Positions 24,182 to 37,721 are shown, counted from the first letter of the stretch. The stretch is DNA of 64,000 nucleotides from Kuschelorhynchus macadamiae (GCA_030620095.1 JAUTXW010001345.1:1956501-2020500); one strand, 5' to 3'. Made by a program: numbers and translations. The notes: generated by a model not told the origin, from the sequence alone.

Positions 24182-25839
24182 TTGAAAAATCAAAGTAGTA
24201 GCAAAAGAAGTTTTGGCGACAAAACAAAATACCTCATTGACCGCGTGAGAGAATTTACACTGTGTCAAGAAAAAGATTTAAAAACATTAAAGCATCGATT
24301 ATCGCACTTTCTAGCTGATTTTAAAAGTAAATGGCAAAGATGTAAAAGCAGGGAAGATCTACTTTTTAAAAATAAAAAATACCTTTCCGTTAATGTTTTT
24401 TTCCTATTGCTGCTACCAAAAAATATTTTTCTGGTCCAATTGTTCCGAAAAATATTTTAATGAGTTGTGTGAAAGATTAAAGAAACGAAAAACAGAAAAA
24501 ATAAGAAACATCATTCCACTTGAAGAACTTTCACTTTCTACAAGTATGAGTTTAAGAGCTGCTGGGAATTTAAAAGCTGCGAAAATTGTCAAAGAAATGT
24601 GCAATGATCCCACACGTGCCCGAAAGTATATAAAATTTAATAAAGAAAATGTCTTCACAAATGGGTCCAACTCAAGCTCTTTTCATTCTAGCTGATGCTG
24701 GATTGTCTAGACATCAATATGAGATAATTCGTAGAAATAACAAAGAACTATATCCTTATTATACTTTGGTTCAAAAAGAAAAATTTACTTGTTGCCCAAA
24801 AAAAACTGAGTATACTATTACAGATATTAATGTTAAAGTATCTCTTCAGTCCTTACTTGATCTTACTTCTGAATATGTATGTGCCTTGATTATCGAAGCT
24901 CTTGCGAGTTTGTCACTTGAAGAATGCTAAGAACTATGTTTGGTCCCGAAATGGGGATGTGATGGTTCCGTTCAAAATCACTATAATCAAAAATTTGAGG
25001 TTTACACCAATAACGATGCACACTTATTTTTGAGCTCATTTGTACCACTTCAACTTTTTGTTAAATCTAAACTTACAAAAAAAATTATTTGGCAGAATCC
25101 AAGACCGGGTTCACCCAGATTTTGCAGACCAATAAGATAGATTTGTACGCGACAGTTGAAGAAAAAATAGCTGAATTTAATCATATCGACAATCAAATCA
25201 AACCTCTTTTGCCGACAAGTATGATCAAAAGTAATTTGCTAATTTCTGTTTATCACCATTTTCATTCACTATGGTGGACGGCAAAGTTTGTAACTCTCTG
25301 ACAAATACCACCTCCACTCAGAAATGTTATATATGTGGGGCTACCAGTAAGGATTTCAATACTTTGGATAAAGTAATTTTAAGACCAGTAACACGAGATA
25401 ATTTTAAATTTGGCAGTGTGCAGTGAGTGTATTTTACACCTTTCTTACAAAATACCGATAGGAAAGTGCCAAACAAGAAACACCGCAGAAAAGGAATTAG
25501 TTCAAGAAACAAAGAAAAAAATTGAAACTCAATTTAGGAACGAGTGCGGAAAGATTGTGAATGTGCCTAAGGCAGGGTTTGGAAACACAAACAATGGTAA
25601 TTTATCTCGTAAGGCAGCTCTCAGAAGAGGCTGCAGAAAGCCGTAACAAGCATTTCAAGAAATTCAGAGAAAATTTTTCTACGAAAATTTCCCATAAAGC
25701 TAGCAATGCTGACATTTATAACAGGTTGCTTCTTAGTTCAGACCCTATATTAACATCTATGTATCCTCTTCCTTCGATAAACCGCAAATTTTTTTCTAAA
25801 GAAACCATAGAAATGTTGCTACCCTGTGAAGATACATAA
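24182..25839 (+). pseudogene. Transib transposase relic (RAG1-related)
   Basis: Five or six overlapping plus-strand frames give one continuous Transib-type protein. The first catalytic aspartate is in KWGCDGS (codon at 24961). FVPLQL and WQNPRPGSPRFCRPIR follow, then DGKVCNSLTNTTS and the zinc-binding CYICGATS (about 25270-25350). The LHLSYKIPIGK block, the signature GFGNTNNGNLSRK (about 25570-25610) and the C-terminal ESRNKHFKKFRENFS, which carries the likely third catalytic glutamate, come after. About 110 residues are missing between NLSRK and EEAAESRNK, so an internal deletion adds to the several frameshifts. Transib transposases cut at RSS-like heptamers and are the closest transposon relatives of RAG1. 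No intact reading frame remains. Confidence 0.88.
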
Positions 25840-27140
25840 CATACATGAAGATTTGAAATTTACTGATGAAGATCCTCATCACACTTTTGATGATTAATTC
25901 ATGATTTTCATTTTCTTTCTGTGTATAAGACCTTTCTCTGTAATAATTATCATTGAACACATACTTAATTTTTTAGTGCGTTTCCTTTTATTCCGTTTAC
26001 GTACGTAATTTTATACTGTACATCTTTATTAATATTAAATTTTCTACGAACTAGCTTTTTAAATATGAAAAATAAATATCAATAATTAATTCAATGTTTT
26101 TGTGCCACCTTGTTTTCATTAATGTATTGAAGTAACGAAAGTGAATCTGTTAGCCAATAAGATGCAAGACGCGCATTTTAATAAAAGTTTGTATCTCTTA
26201 AAATCCATATGTGAGATGAGACGAAGTTTTATTAAAAGGTACCTACTCAATAGCCTAGAATTCAAGATGACCCTGTATGTTTTTTAAATATAATCATAAA
26301 ATTATTATATAAACACAAAAATATATTACTTGAAGTGAAACTTACTTAAAATTATCAGTTTTTTTTTGTATTTCAATTTTGTCCGCTTTTATTAAACAAA
26401 TACCCCTATGTGCACCGGGTCTCTAGTATTTTCTTGTAAGATAGACAGTAATGCGTGTTTTTGTTTTATTTTTTTTTGAACTTATATTCATATTTTCTAC
26501 TATTATTTAGAGCACACCACTTATATTATAATCTGTACCTTCCTGTACTCTAATTGGGTTAAACAACTCTTAGTTATGTTACCTGTTATACAGTGTATAT
26601 AAATAAATAAGTAAAATAAATATATATTGGGTATTCAATCTTAGTTCAATAAAATGGTTTTATTACTTGTACTGTCGAATTTACGGTATAATAATCATAT
26701 CTAGCCAAAAAGTACGGATAATGAGGTTTTATCATCATTGAATTCAAACTATGCATTTTTTTCCTTTAAATTTAATGCCTAATTTTTAATCAAATATCCA
26801 ATGTTGCGTGCGAATGTTGAATTGTTTAATTGTTTACATGACAAAATAAATCGAACGTAACGATCCACATCCCTCCAGATCTCGACGTTGCTACAGTTGT
26901 TTTCCTTGAACAACAGAAATGTATTGTTATTATTTATTATTTTAATATTTATTAGGGCTTTAATGATGGTTTTGTCGACGAACCTGAGCTAACCTAAAGC
27001 TAACGGAACGGATCAACCTAACAGTATAGATTACCGTGTTTTAATGTAAATGCGGAATTCTTTCCTTAGAGAACACCTGACCAATCCTAATCAAATCTAA
27101 TCCGCATTTTTATTCATTATAAGTTTTGTCATATAAAATA
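25840..27140. other. Gene-free AT-rich region
   Basis: No coding signal. The right end of the Transib element presumably lies at the left of this interval, but no paired terminus was found. A lone mariner-end-like ACCCTGTATG occurs near 26272. Confidence 0.4.
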
Positions 27141-27141
27141 T

Positions 27142-27243
27142 AGGTTCGAGTCGGGATTCGAACACACATACCCATACATTTATGAGATGGGATATAGCTT
27201 GTGACATGCAAACATCGTAACCACTGAACCAAACCACTCATGT
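27142..27243 (-). mobile_element. tRNA-like SINE head
   Basis: Read on the minus strand, TGGTTCAGTGG (27221-27231) fits the RNA polymerase III A box and GTTCGAATCCC (27153-27163) fits the B box. The boxes are about 70 bp apart, roughly 25 bp more than in a normal tRNA, and I cannot fold a full cloverleaf. It is therefore more likely a tRNA-derived SINE head or a decayed tRNA than a working tRNA gene. Confidence 0.45.
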
Positions 27244-27603
27244 CGGAAACCGAGACAATCAAGTTGAGACGCGCAAATCAATGTAAATAAATAATCAGTG
27301 AGAGAGATAGCTACTTCGTGTTCTCACTCTATCTCCACCGAAAATGAAAGCAGTTGGCACCCTAGAATCACGCTGCCGTTTGCCCGCGGAATTCAAAAGG
27401 TTTTTCTTTTCTATTCTGTATTCTAAAATTTTCTATACTTAATTCAATCAAACTAACGCGCAATTTTAAATATTATTTATTGGGAAATCGCAGATTAGGG
27501 GCAGGAAATTAGAGGCCTAGGCACTTACTGGCTGAAAATTTTGACATTTGCCGGTAAACTATAATAAAGTCTGTTTTTTTTAAATCCCGGACTTGCGACA
27601 AAA

Positions 27604-27975
27604 TTGGAGGTTAACGGTTGGCAATGTCATCTGACCTACTTGCAGAGACAAAACTTGGTTGTCACTAACTGGCCATTTGAAAACAGATTGAAGGGTGCAG
27701 ATTATTTGCAGTTCCTTCAAGATAATTTAGACGACTTACTGGAAGAAGTACCTTTGGACATACGGTATATGCACGATGAGGCTCCTACCTATTTTAGTAT
27801 AATTGTAAGGAAACATTTAAAACCCAGTTTTCTAAATAAGTGAACAGGTAGAGGTGGTCCATTTTTATGACCACCTCGATCTCCTGACTTCAATCTTTTA
27901 GATTTTTTGATGGGGTCACCTGAAAGATCTTGTATACTCTGCTCCAGTTGGAACCAGAGAATAATTTCTAGAAAT
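27604..27975 (+). pseudogene. Mariner transposase fragment
   Basis: The plus-strand frame contains NRLKGADYLQFLQDNLDDLL, then EEVPLDIRYMHDEAPTYFS with the second catalytic aspartate. After a stop at 27841 and a frameshift come GGPFLWPPRSPDFNLLDFL with the third aspartate. The N-terminal HTH domains and first aspartate are missing. It looks related to, but is not a close copy of, the other mariners in the window. A TIR-like TTGCTCACCCT followed by TATA near 28621-28631 may be its right end; the left end was not found. Confidence 0.85.
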
Positions 27976-28710
27976 AATTATTACCAACAATAGGACAATA
28001 AGAAATAATCATAACGTGTTATAACATTCATAAATTAAGAAAGTATATAGCTGTGTGGGGAGCACACATTGAAAATATCCCCGAATAAAATTACTTTTTT
28101 ATTTGTTGATATTCATTTTTCTTTAATCAGTGAAATTGGTAGGTTAATGTTTTAAATTAGTATAATATTTTCACACCTTGTAATTAAAAAATAAATTATT
28201 CAGAAATAAAGCTTATGTTTTGTATTAACTAACAATTATTTTTTTATAGACGCCTACTTTATAAAAATGATAAAACTCCGAATCTCTTAAATGTTGAATA
28301 CATTCTGAATAAGACTGCATGAAGTAGTAAAACTGCAAATATCTCGTAAGCGGTGAATTATAGGTAGATTTATCAAGTACAGCTTTTTTGAGAAGAAATG
28401 ACAATAGATCATATTTTTTCTATACAATGTGCACTAATTTTGTATAAAAAAAGTATTTTTAAATTTGAAAAGTATCGCTCCTAGCGCCCTCGGGAAGTTA
28501 TATCAAAATTGAAGGCGTATTAGTATTTTTCTCCATAACAATCCCTTATCATCAATTTTCATTTTATTATCCTGAAAACTAGGGATATTATTTAAAAAAA
28601 TGGAAAATTAAATTCTAACTTGCTCACCCTATATATTTCTTAATACAAATTTTTGGACTAAGGTTAGTGTAGCTGAATCGCAATATTTTAATCGAATCTA
28701 TATACTCCAT

Positions 28711-31182
28711 CAGGGGCGTGCCGTGAAATTTTAAGAAAGGGAAGCAATTTTTAGAAACTTACCTATTTGTAATGTAATTCGATTCTTCGATCATTATTTG
28801 CAAATTCGTCAATGTCGTCATCATAAAAACGTCGATGCTCCGACATATTTTGAAGAAGTTTATTTTCAATTGACAACAGCGATGTATGTGAAAGTCTCTC
28901 CTGAATTTCACACGAAATTTTTCATACGTTTAAATGTTAAAAAATTGCGTTCTACTGATGAACTTGTGGCAGATATTGTCAATACTAATTCACACAATCT
29001 CGACACTTTGGTGTATGCATCTTCAAGCTCCTTGTCTTTTGCTTTAGTTGCATTAGTTCCTTAGCGTTATTTTTTGCGCTAATGTCATCAATTTCGTAAA
29101 TCACTTTTAGTTCAGATCGCAGTAACACTCGGTGGAAGAACTGGCCATAATGAAGAAGAAGAGATTTAAACGCATCTTCTGGAAAAGTTTTTCCTTTAAA
29201 TGCATCAAAATTGCAGATCTCAAGGAATTTAAAATCATTTAAACAGTTAAATCTATAGTTTATTTCTTGCTGAATTTGATCGATTATTTCATAAAAGAGG
29301 CGTCTCTATGATGTTTAAACATCTCCTCCCATGTCTGTTCGAAGACGCTTGGCTTGTGGCTCTACATTTAACGTCATCGTTTTCTCCCAAAATAGGTCAA
29401 AGTCATCTCTTTTTTGGTTTAACATGGAATCATCCACTTTTTTTAGGCAAAAAGCAATATCATTTGTTTTAGTTTGTAATATATTAAAAACATTGTTCGA
29501 GAATGGAAATATTTCTGAAAATATGTTCAACAAATAATTAAAGTTAAAATCTCGTTTCAAACAGTCCAAAAAACTCCCTCGAACTATTTATTGCTTCTGA
29601 GTCCCACGTTTCATTATTTTCTATTATATTCTCAAATAGTTCAATCTGTGATTCACGATTTTCAGATATTGTTAACACAAGTCTTCCATTATAGTTCCAC
29701 CTAGTAGGAGCTACTTTGGGAAATCATTTGTGGATAATGGAGTCCAAAGCTTGTGTGCGTTTTGTTGACTTGGAAAAAAAAGCAGCCATGTCACTTAAGG
29801 TAACGAAAAATACTTTACACTCTTTAATGTGATTGATGGATTGGGATGAAACTCAATTTAATTTATGAGCAAAACAATGGACAAACACAGCACTTGGGAA
29901 AGTTTCTCGAACTTTAGCTTGCAGACCCCCTAATTGTCCTGCCATCACTGCTCCATCATAGCTTTGAGTAACTAATTTTTTCTCTCCATTAATTTCTTTA
30001 GTAAGGTTATAAACTACGATATATAATGCATCCATCTGCTGTACGATTTTCGGACACATTCTTAAAACCTAAAAATCGCTCTTGAATACTTCCATCTGTT
30101 TTAACGTAGCGTATTACTATAGATAATTGACTAAAATTAGTGATATCAGTTGTTTCGTCCAAAACAATAGCAATGAAACGCGCCTCGCCAATCTCTCGCT
30201 TAATTCTTTTTAGAATAATGGTTGCAACAGCGGAAATTAAATCATTCTGGATTCGATTCGACGTTCCGCGAAAAACACTAGACTGCTCTAAATGATTTTT
30301 TAAGCAATCATCATATTCAGCCATTAAACTAAGTAAATTTTGAAAATTTCCTCTATTTGAAGAAACACTTGTTTCATCATGACCTCTAAATCCCAATTCG
30401 TGCTGTCCGAGAAAACAAACAACATCGATAATTCTTCTTAATATTTGCCTGTTTTTATCGACTAGTTCATTGTGTTGGCGGTGATCAATTTCCAACTGTT
30501 TGGTAAGGGCGAGTTCAATTCTGGTTTTGCCGAAGACTCTTTCTTTTATGACGGCCTGCAAATGCGCTTTGGACATAATGTGTCTTTTTACAGCTTTATG
30601 AAAATTGTTTAAATCGGAAAAACCAGTTTTATTCCAGAGACTTGCATTTTTGTGGTTAAATTTTTCGTAGGCGGTTTTGCCCTTCCTTTGGAAATTATTT
30701 GAAGCTTATCAACGAAGTTAAATGTTGAAAATTCCTTTATTATTAAGACACAAACCACACATTCACATACACTCTTCTTACGAAATTCTCCAACATTTTC
30801 AACGTTATTACCGACAGCCGAAGTTGACGGTATTTGTATATCCATGTCCGTATTATTGTCTTCCATATCGCACCATGCACGACGCGCCGTACGTATCACA
30901 CAACACACGGATAGCCGTTCAAACAAAGAACCTACTCCAACGATAGCTTCCGCCCCCACTTAAAGAACGTGACTGAAATGCAAAAATTGCAAACAGCCGG
31001 TGAAAGGTTCAATAACCTCTGGCTCGATTTACAGGAAATCAAGCATACAGGACTTAGCTGCAGAGAAGCTAGCGGCCTGCATAGGCCGCATTTATTATGG
31101 GCTTGATAATTAAGATAATATTTTAGCCTTCTTTTTTTGGGGAAGCACTGCTTTCCTTGCTGCCATGGATTGCACGCCCCTG
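28711..31182 (-). mobile_element. hAT transposon, nearly full length
   Basis: The termini are CAGGGGCGTGC at 28711 and its exact reverse complement ending at 31182. The flanks are ATACTCCA (28702-28709) and ATACTTCT (31183-31190), an imperfect 8-bp duplication as expected for hAT. The 2.47-kb body encodes a hAT transposase on the minus strand from near one end to the other. It is decayed but not truncated. Confidence 0.85.
28763..30866 (-). pseudogene. hAT-family transposase (ZMYM1/DUF4371-like), frameshifted
   Basis: A plausible start is MEDNNTDMDIQIPSTS at 30866. A degenerate zinc-finger-like region follows, ending in GFSDLNNFHKAVKRH and SKAHLQ. The DUF4371-type catalytic region comes next: FLGQHELGFRGHDE, RFIAIVLDETTDITN (first aspartate) and VTQSYDGAVMAGQLGG (second aspartate), then FVHCFAHKLN. 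Near the C-terminus is the hAT dimerisation signature SATSSSVERNFLTFKRMKNF, with a stop at 28763. Frameshifts occur near 30600, 30040, 29830 and 28950-29050. The family inserts with 8-bp duplications and has been domesticated as ZMYM-type proteins in animals. This copy is a relic. Confidence 0.88.
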
Positions 31183-34100
31183 ATACTTCTAAATTATTAA
31201 GAGGACCTTTTGGGACACCCTGTAGAACTTTCATACAGTAATAATACTAAACGAAGATACTAAATTAGCAGAAAGATAGCAACACATTTTAAAAATATGT
31301 AGATTTTATTATTCCTCAAATACACGTTGCTATTGTTGATAATTAATTACAACAAATCAAAAAAGTTTCAGTTTGTGTAAAATACTAGAAAGGAACATCC
31401 GTTATGTTTTAATAGTTGGGCATCCTTCTCGATGTATTCTGTCGTGGCCTAGTTATATTTAAACGCCCACGAAGGTCACTGAAATATATTTTAGGCACCT
31501 GTTCACCAACATAATTTTATTTTCCTCTGTTTCATTCACAAATAGATTACAACAAATAATATATCAGTCTTCCAAAATTTTGAAGACTTCATTTTATTAT
31601 TTGGTATGTATGTTCCTGATTTACTAAATTAAAATATGCAACAAAAATTAAAAAAACATGTATTCGGATCCCATAATATCTAACACATTTGAATATTAAA
31701 TACTTTGATCCAGACTTAATTGAATTGATAAATAATGAACATATTTTATACAACTGGCTTCAAAAATAAAGTTTATGTTTAATTGAATTTTCTCAAGAGT
31801 CTTAGTAACATATATTTTTTAATACAAACACAGCTACATGTTTCGTCCAAATAGGTCATCATCAGACCATAATTTGCCTTTTTAATAGCAAAAGTAAATA
31901 TGAATTATTCTACAGCCTGATCCGTTTAAATTAACAAAATAATACATATTACATTCGTTTAATTCCGATTGTAGGCAAGGCACTTTTTAATTGATTTGTT
32001 GAGGAATCCCTCCTATTAATACTACCATTTGAAAAATGCTGACTGTATAGTTGGGTATCATTTCCCGGTTTCCAATTGGGCTTGTTAATAAAATATATCC
32101 AATATTTTTTCCTCTGTTCATTGTTAGGAAAGCTACAAAAGCACTATATACTATAGTGTTAATTTTTTTTGAAGATGCTCTAGATTGGATGAGGCAGGGG
32201 CCACTTAACTTCTCTGGCAATTGTTTAGTTAAGGCTATAGAAGGATAGGTAGAGTCAGCTTAGGTCTGGTTAAGTTAGTTTTCGCTTACAGAATCCAAAT
32301 TTTTTTATTGTTGGTATTTTTGGAATATCTTCAACGATGTAAAGTTAGATTAGGTCAGTTTTTTAAAATTGATTTAAATTACTTTTGGGTTAAATTAAAA
32401 TATATATATAATTATACTAAGAATACTTCAAGAATAGTTGGGGCAATTAGAGTTTTTGGCAATCAGCAATAAATTAATTAATTAATAAATACAAGAAAAA
32501 TATTATATTCTAGCAGAAAACATAATGTCCTAAGTGTTTATAGAAATTACAAACAAAATATGTATGTACCTATAGATATAGGAATATTTTATTTTTTCTA
32601 TAAAAAGTCTAAAAAATTAATATTTTTTGTTTGCCTTTACTAATTGTTAAACAAATAACATTTGTTCAGAAATATAATCAAACGGTTTCCCCTTCAGCAC
32701 AGTATCATGGCCAAAAAAAGGATAATTTAATATTAGATATTAAAACTTACTTTGTCCCAAAAAATTGATTCTAGAAACTCATAACTCCAACCTTTTTTTT
32801 CGTTTTATAATATACTTAAGGTAATTTAAATGTTTTGGCCTAACAAAATATTACATAAAATGTTTCGCCACTGTGTTTTTTTATATACCATTTTATTCTT
32901 AACCTACCTGTTTGACACTTTAAGAATTATGATTTTCATTATAAAAACAATTATTTTTGCCTTTAAATCGGATTTAAAAGTGTCTAGTTAATTTCTTTAT
33001 TTACGAAAATACAAACCACTTACCGGTGGAACGAAATTCAATTCTCTCTTGTGTTTTTAATATGAGAACGACCACATGCCACACAACTGACCATTTGTTT
33101 GTATTCGTTACAACACAATCCACCAAAAATGTGTTTCTTACGTTTTATAAGACAAAAAACAACTTATCATTAACTTTTATATTAATGGGCTGTAAATATT
33201 ATTCATAAACTGCTAAAATTTAAACTTAAATTTGCAAAAGCGACGGTTTGACAATAAGCGTCATAGAACCAAATCGTAAAAATCAGAAAAATAAGGTCCC
33301 ATAAATGACGTAGTTCCGTCAAAAGCCTGCTAATTTAAAATAATTCATAGGGCTCTTTCCTGTTGTCTATTTATTCAAATAAATACCTACTGTACAATCG
33401 ATAAATCAAGCAATGAAAATCAGATTATGAAATATAATATAAAATACATTAGGTATCATAATAGCCATATACGAAACTCATGTTCTAGTTTAAACCATAT
33501 TTTATAATATATAATTATAGCCTAAGTTAATTTTTAACATCCAATATTGACACTTCATATTTTCAGATTTTGCTTGCGTGCTATGTTTTCTGACACATGA
33601 GTTATAGGCTTTAGTGTTCCGTTTCCCTGTGCTTCGTGAGTTTAACTATATCGTTTTACTTTTTTGTTTTATTTATCATTTTATTTGCATAAGTTATAAA
33701 ACACAACGCTGAAGGATACTATTTTTAATATAATATTTTAAATATAATTACTAAAATATTTCAACTTTGTAAAGATCTCTCATAAGGCGGATATGAATAA
33801 GCAAAACCGCTTGATAACACTTTTGGTAGTGCTCAATTCATATGAATGACCGAATTGGCGAATCAATGAATTGACCAATATTTCATTCACACTATTTATC
33901 AATTTTTATTAAATTGTGTCTTCTAATTTTAATTTTGTTTATGTCTATTTTACCATGTAAAATTCTTTTCTAAAGTCTATAAATGCCAAACATGTCTAAA
34001 AATAATGTTTTTTTCTACTAATGTTCATTTCAAACAGAATTTAGGATATCTTATTGCTACCTCCGCCGCTAGGGTATTCTTGCTACTTATGCTAAATTTA

Positions 34101-34318
34101 TTGTTCAAGAGTTATTATTTTCCTTTCAGGCTCCTTCATTTCTCAATGAGGAGAAGTTTGACCTAATTTCCGAAGTTAGTATTTTCTTCTAGTTATCATA
34201 TCTAAATTTTTAAGATTATTAATAAAATCATTTGAATTTTTTCCAATTGTAGTAGTGATATTACTATTTAATGTGTTAATTGTGTTATTGTTATTGTAGT
34301 GTTAATGTGATTATGTGA
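31183..34318. other. Gene-free AT-rich region with old repeats
   Basis: Parts of 31280-31500 and 33380-33570 resemble 15135-15360/16462-16712 and 16930-17115, so this is probably another copy of that dispersed family. A solo mariner-end-like GGGACACCCTGTA lies near 31212. A CTGATGATGACC...GGACGAAAC motif on the minus strand (31829-31860) resembles the terminal motif of Penelope-like elements. No open frame is convincing. Confidence 0.45.
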
Positions 34319-34319
34319 T

Positions 34320-34558
<239 letters not shown>

Positions 34559-34569
34559 TGATTTTTACT

Positions 34570-34749
34570 CCTTCACGGATGGAAAAATATAATGTGTTTT
34601 CATTCCGGGTGTACATCCGTTCACTACTGTCGTTCTGAAAAGAACAGTTTTGCTGACGTTTCGCCAAAATCACATTTGGCATTTTCGAAGCTTTCCTTCT
34701 CGCGTCCGAATAGAGTCTCTATTCGGACTACACCCGGAATGAAAACACA

Positions 34750-34756
<7 letters not shown>
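34570..34756. mobile_element. Palindromic mini-element E1 between (TA)n tracts
   Basis: ATAATGTGTTTTCATTCCGG at 34590 faces its reverse complement ending at 34754. The centre is a second palindrome, TCCGAATAGAGTCTCTATTC (34705-34724). Minus strand 34652-34690 carries the GCC...GGC-GAAACGTC scaffold. Two longer relatives lie at 37722-37945 and 38500-38810. No coding sequence. Confidence 0.75.
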
Positions 34757-35072
<316 letters not shown>

Positions 35073-35073
35073 A

Positions 35074-36334
35074 CTGTGTGTCCCAGATTCGCTTCTCTAT
35101 ATAGGGATCTCGGCTCCTATTATACCAACAGCAAAGGTTAAATGGGGACATTTTTAGAGGAAACTTATTGCATTCGATATCTGGCTTTAGATTTACGATC
35201 GATCAATAAGTTTGGAAAATATCGGCGAAAAACCGAAAATGGCGGATTTCGTTTTTTGCCAGTATATCCAGAACAGTAAATTTGACAGCTGTCAAAATGT
35301 GACATTATTCGGACACATTTTTAAGACAAATAAGATGGCGTATACGACACGTCTTCATTGTTTTTTGTTAACCCGCAACCGGCCTCAACTTTCATTTTTC
35401 TTATGACAGCCATATTGGATTTTCTTTCTAGCTTGTAAAATGTTTCTGTCTCGATTTTCATTGTTATTATTGTATCCGCTTCTAGGTTGTTCGAAGGCAC
35501 CATGGTTAATTAAATTAACTACGATTTTCCTGAATTGGGTTTTATAAAGCTGCCGTCGTTCGGGGTACATCTCCAAATACCTTGCTGAGGTAACGTCGGC
35601 GTTTCTGTATGATTAAAAGTACAGAGCTAACATGTCAACCTTTTCTTCATTTGAATACGGAATGCCAGCCATTTTTTATAGGTTTTGACAATTTATGGGT
35701 CAGATTTATAATTTTATTGGGATAGCAGCGTACCTACTACTTATTAAAATACAGATTTGATACTTTCAACTATTTAACTTTACGTCAAAGTCAAAATCCA
35801 ATTTTGTTACAGATAAATCATGTCCTCCTTAAAAAAGCATTGAGAGCTAACATTACTTTAAATCATGGACTTCTTAGAAAAAACTGAAACCTAACTTTGC
35901 GAAGGGTAATATTTTGATGATACTAAAATCGTTAATGCACTTGTGACATATCACTAGACTGGAAATTTTAGGCTCTTTCCAAAAATCTAAAAATCCAATA
36001 TGGCGACCATAAGAAAAATGAAAGTTGAGGCGGGTTGCGGGTTAACAAAAAACAATCAAGACGTATCGTATACGCCATCTTATTTGTCTTAAAAATGTGT
36101 CCGAATAATGTCACATTTTGGCAGCTGTCAAATTTACCGTTCTGGATATACTGGCCAAAAACGAAATCCGCCATTTTCGGTTTTTCCCCGATATTTCCAA
36201 AAACAATTGATCGATCGTAAATCTGAAGCCGGATATCGAATGCAATAAGTTTCCTCTAAAACTTTCCCCATTTAACCTTTGCTATAGATATAATAGGAGC
36301 TGAGATCCCTGTATAGAGAAGCGAATCTGGGACA

Positions 36335-36339
<5 letters not shown>
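35074..36339. mobile_element. Mariner-derived non-autonomous element with ~350-bp inverted repeats
   Basis: The arms 35074-35425 and 35988-36339 are inverted copies. Their outer ends read GTGTGTCCCAGATTCGCTTC. TA flanks both sides within the microsatellite. The 560-bp centre keeps a piece of transposase N-terminus on the minus strand (MYPERRQLYKTQFRKIVVNL near 35510-35575), related to YPERRQPDKRTFRRLLFNL in the 51.4-53.5 kb element. Most of the transposase has been deleted, so the element consists mainly of its arms. Confidence 0.9.

Positions 36340-36384
<45 letters not shown>
36338..36384. repeat. (TA)n microsatellite, right of mariner insertion
   Basis: Short AT dinucleotide tract that continues the one ending at 35073. 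Confidence 0.95.
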
Positions 36385-36387
<3 letters not shown>

Positions 36388-36474
36388 AATATGCTAGATA
36401 AGATAACAACCAGTAAGATTTTGAGAACAACCTCCATAATTCCTCCATTAATTTAAGTATAGGAATTGTCATAA

Positions 36475-37560
36475 TAATTTACGAGTTTACATGCTTTACC
36501 ACACAAATTAAAGTTTCCTAAATAACGATATTTTGGCTACATTTCATTATATTTTTAGGTAACCTAGAGATTAAAAAATATTCAGTGTTTGAACTGCTCA
36601 CGCTATTTTTAAAAGAATATTATTATTTTCAAAACTAACACAGCTTATTTTGCGTTTGTTTCTCAAGCAATATAAATGACACTATCGAATGATATAGAAA
36701 TAAATAAAAATATCTGAATTTAAAAATAAGACTGAATCAATCCAGAAACTTGAAAAATTTTCATTCCGGGTGTACATGTGTGTTTGTTTACTTTTATAAG
36801 GTTATCATGATTCATTTACTGTTCGCAATGTTATGTTATATTCTAACGTGTGTTTTACGATTTGGTAAATTGATAATTTACATTTTTAAAAAAAAGCACT
36901 GACCTGTCGAAATTATTTTCGATTAATGTTTTGATATGTCTTATTTTTAGGTATATTTTGCTTTGTCCATAAAATTGTAAAATTTTTCTGCGGCAATAAA
37001 GCATACTTTTGGTTGTTTGTTTAGCCTCACTGTGGCATAAATCAACCAATGACAACCAAATAACAAATCCCTTTATCGATAAATACGCAACCAAACAAAA
37101 TAAATCCAGCGAATCGTACTAATTTAGGTCATTTGTAGTGACATTTTTCCATTTAATTGTTTATAAATTTATCTATCTATCGGATTTACAATATAAAATG
37201 GGATTTTGTTTTATTTAAATATAATTAAATCACTACTTTGTTTTTACATGCGTAAATAAAACTAATGATACATAAAATGCGGGTTTGTTCACCTGCGTAT
37301 TTCTAATAACTTAAAATAATATTGCCTTAAATATTTTTCTCTGCAGATTGCTGATATTTAACTTAAGAATAATATTATCCAACCCAGAATTGCTATTTAT
37401 TTGTATCAAAGAAAATAATAGAAGCGTAGTTATTTTCTTTGTTTGTATATTTCTTTATTCACTAGGGTCATAGCTCGAGTTTGATTTCTCTAAAAAGATA
37501 ACCTGACTTCATCAAAGTTTTTTGCATTGCAGTAAAAAATTGTGTAATCATTTTCCTGTT
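36475..37560. repeat. Dispersed repeat R2, copy A
   Basis: This matches 38870-39510 plus 44914-45640 (copy B) and 53868-54985 (copy C) in order. Shared blocks include CAGCTTATTTTGCGTTTGTTTC, AAAATGGGATTTTGTTTTAT and ATGCGGGTTTG. Relative to B and C it holds a ~265-bp insertion (about 36757-37022) that starts with TTCATTCCGGGTGTACAT, the end sequence of the palindromic mini-elements. No genes are seen in it. Confidence 0.75.
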
Positions 37561-37652
37561 GACCGTAAAAAGAATCATGCTTTATTAAATTTAAGAAAAA
37601 AAACAAAAAGGTTTTTAGTTCAGAAGGTATATTAGGTCTAAAGTATATTGTT

Positions 37653-37656
<4 letters not shown>

Positions 37657-37708
<52 letters not shown>

Positions 37709-37710
37709 AG
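37657..37710. repeat. (TA)n microsatellite
   Basis: About 50 bp of AT dinucleotides immediately left of mini-element E2. Confidence 0.97.
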
Positions 37711-37721
37711 GACTAAGAATC

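Noticed and set aside
27142..27243. Functional tRNA gene
   Set aside because: Promoter boxes are too far apart and no complete cloverleaf is visible.
28798..29064. 88-codon plus-strand frame
   Set aside because: It is antisense to the hAT C-terminal dimerisation domain, which reads clearly on the minus strand.
30609..30959. Independent 116-codon gene
   Set aside because: It is the frameshifted N-terminal part of the hAT transposase, inside the element's termini.
31200..31235. Mariner insertion starting at GGGACACCCTGTA
   Set aside because: Only one terminus-like sequence, with no partner or transposase nearby.
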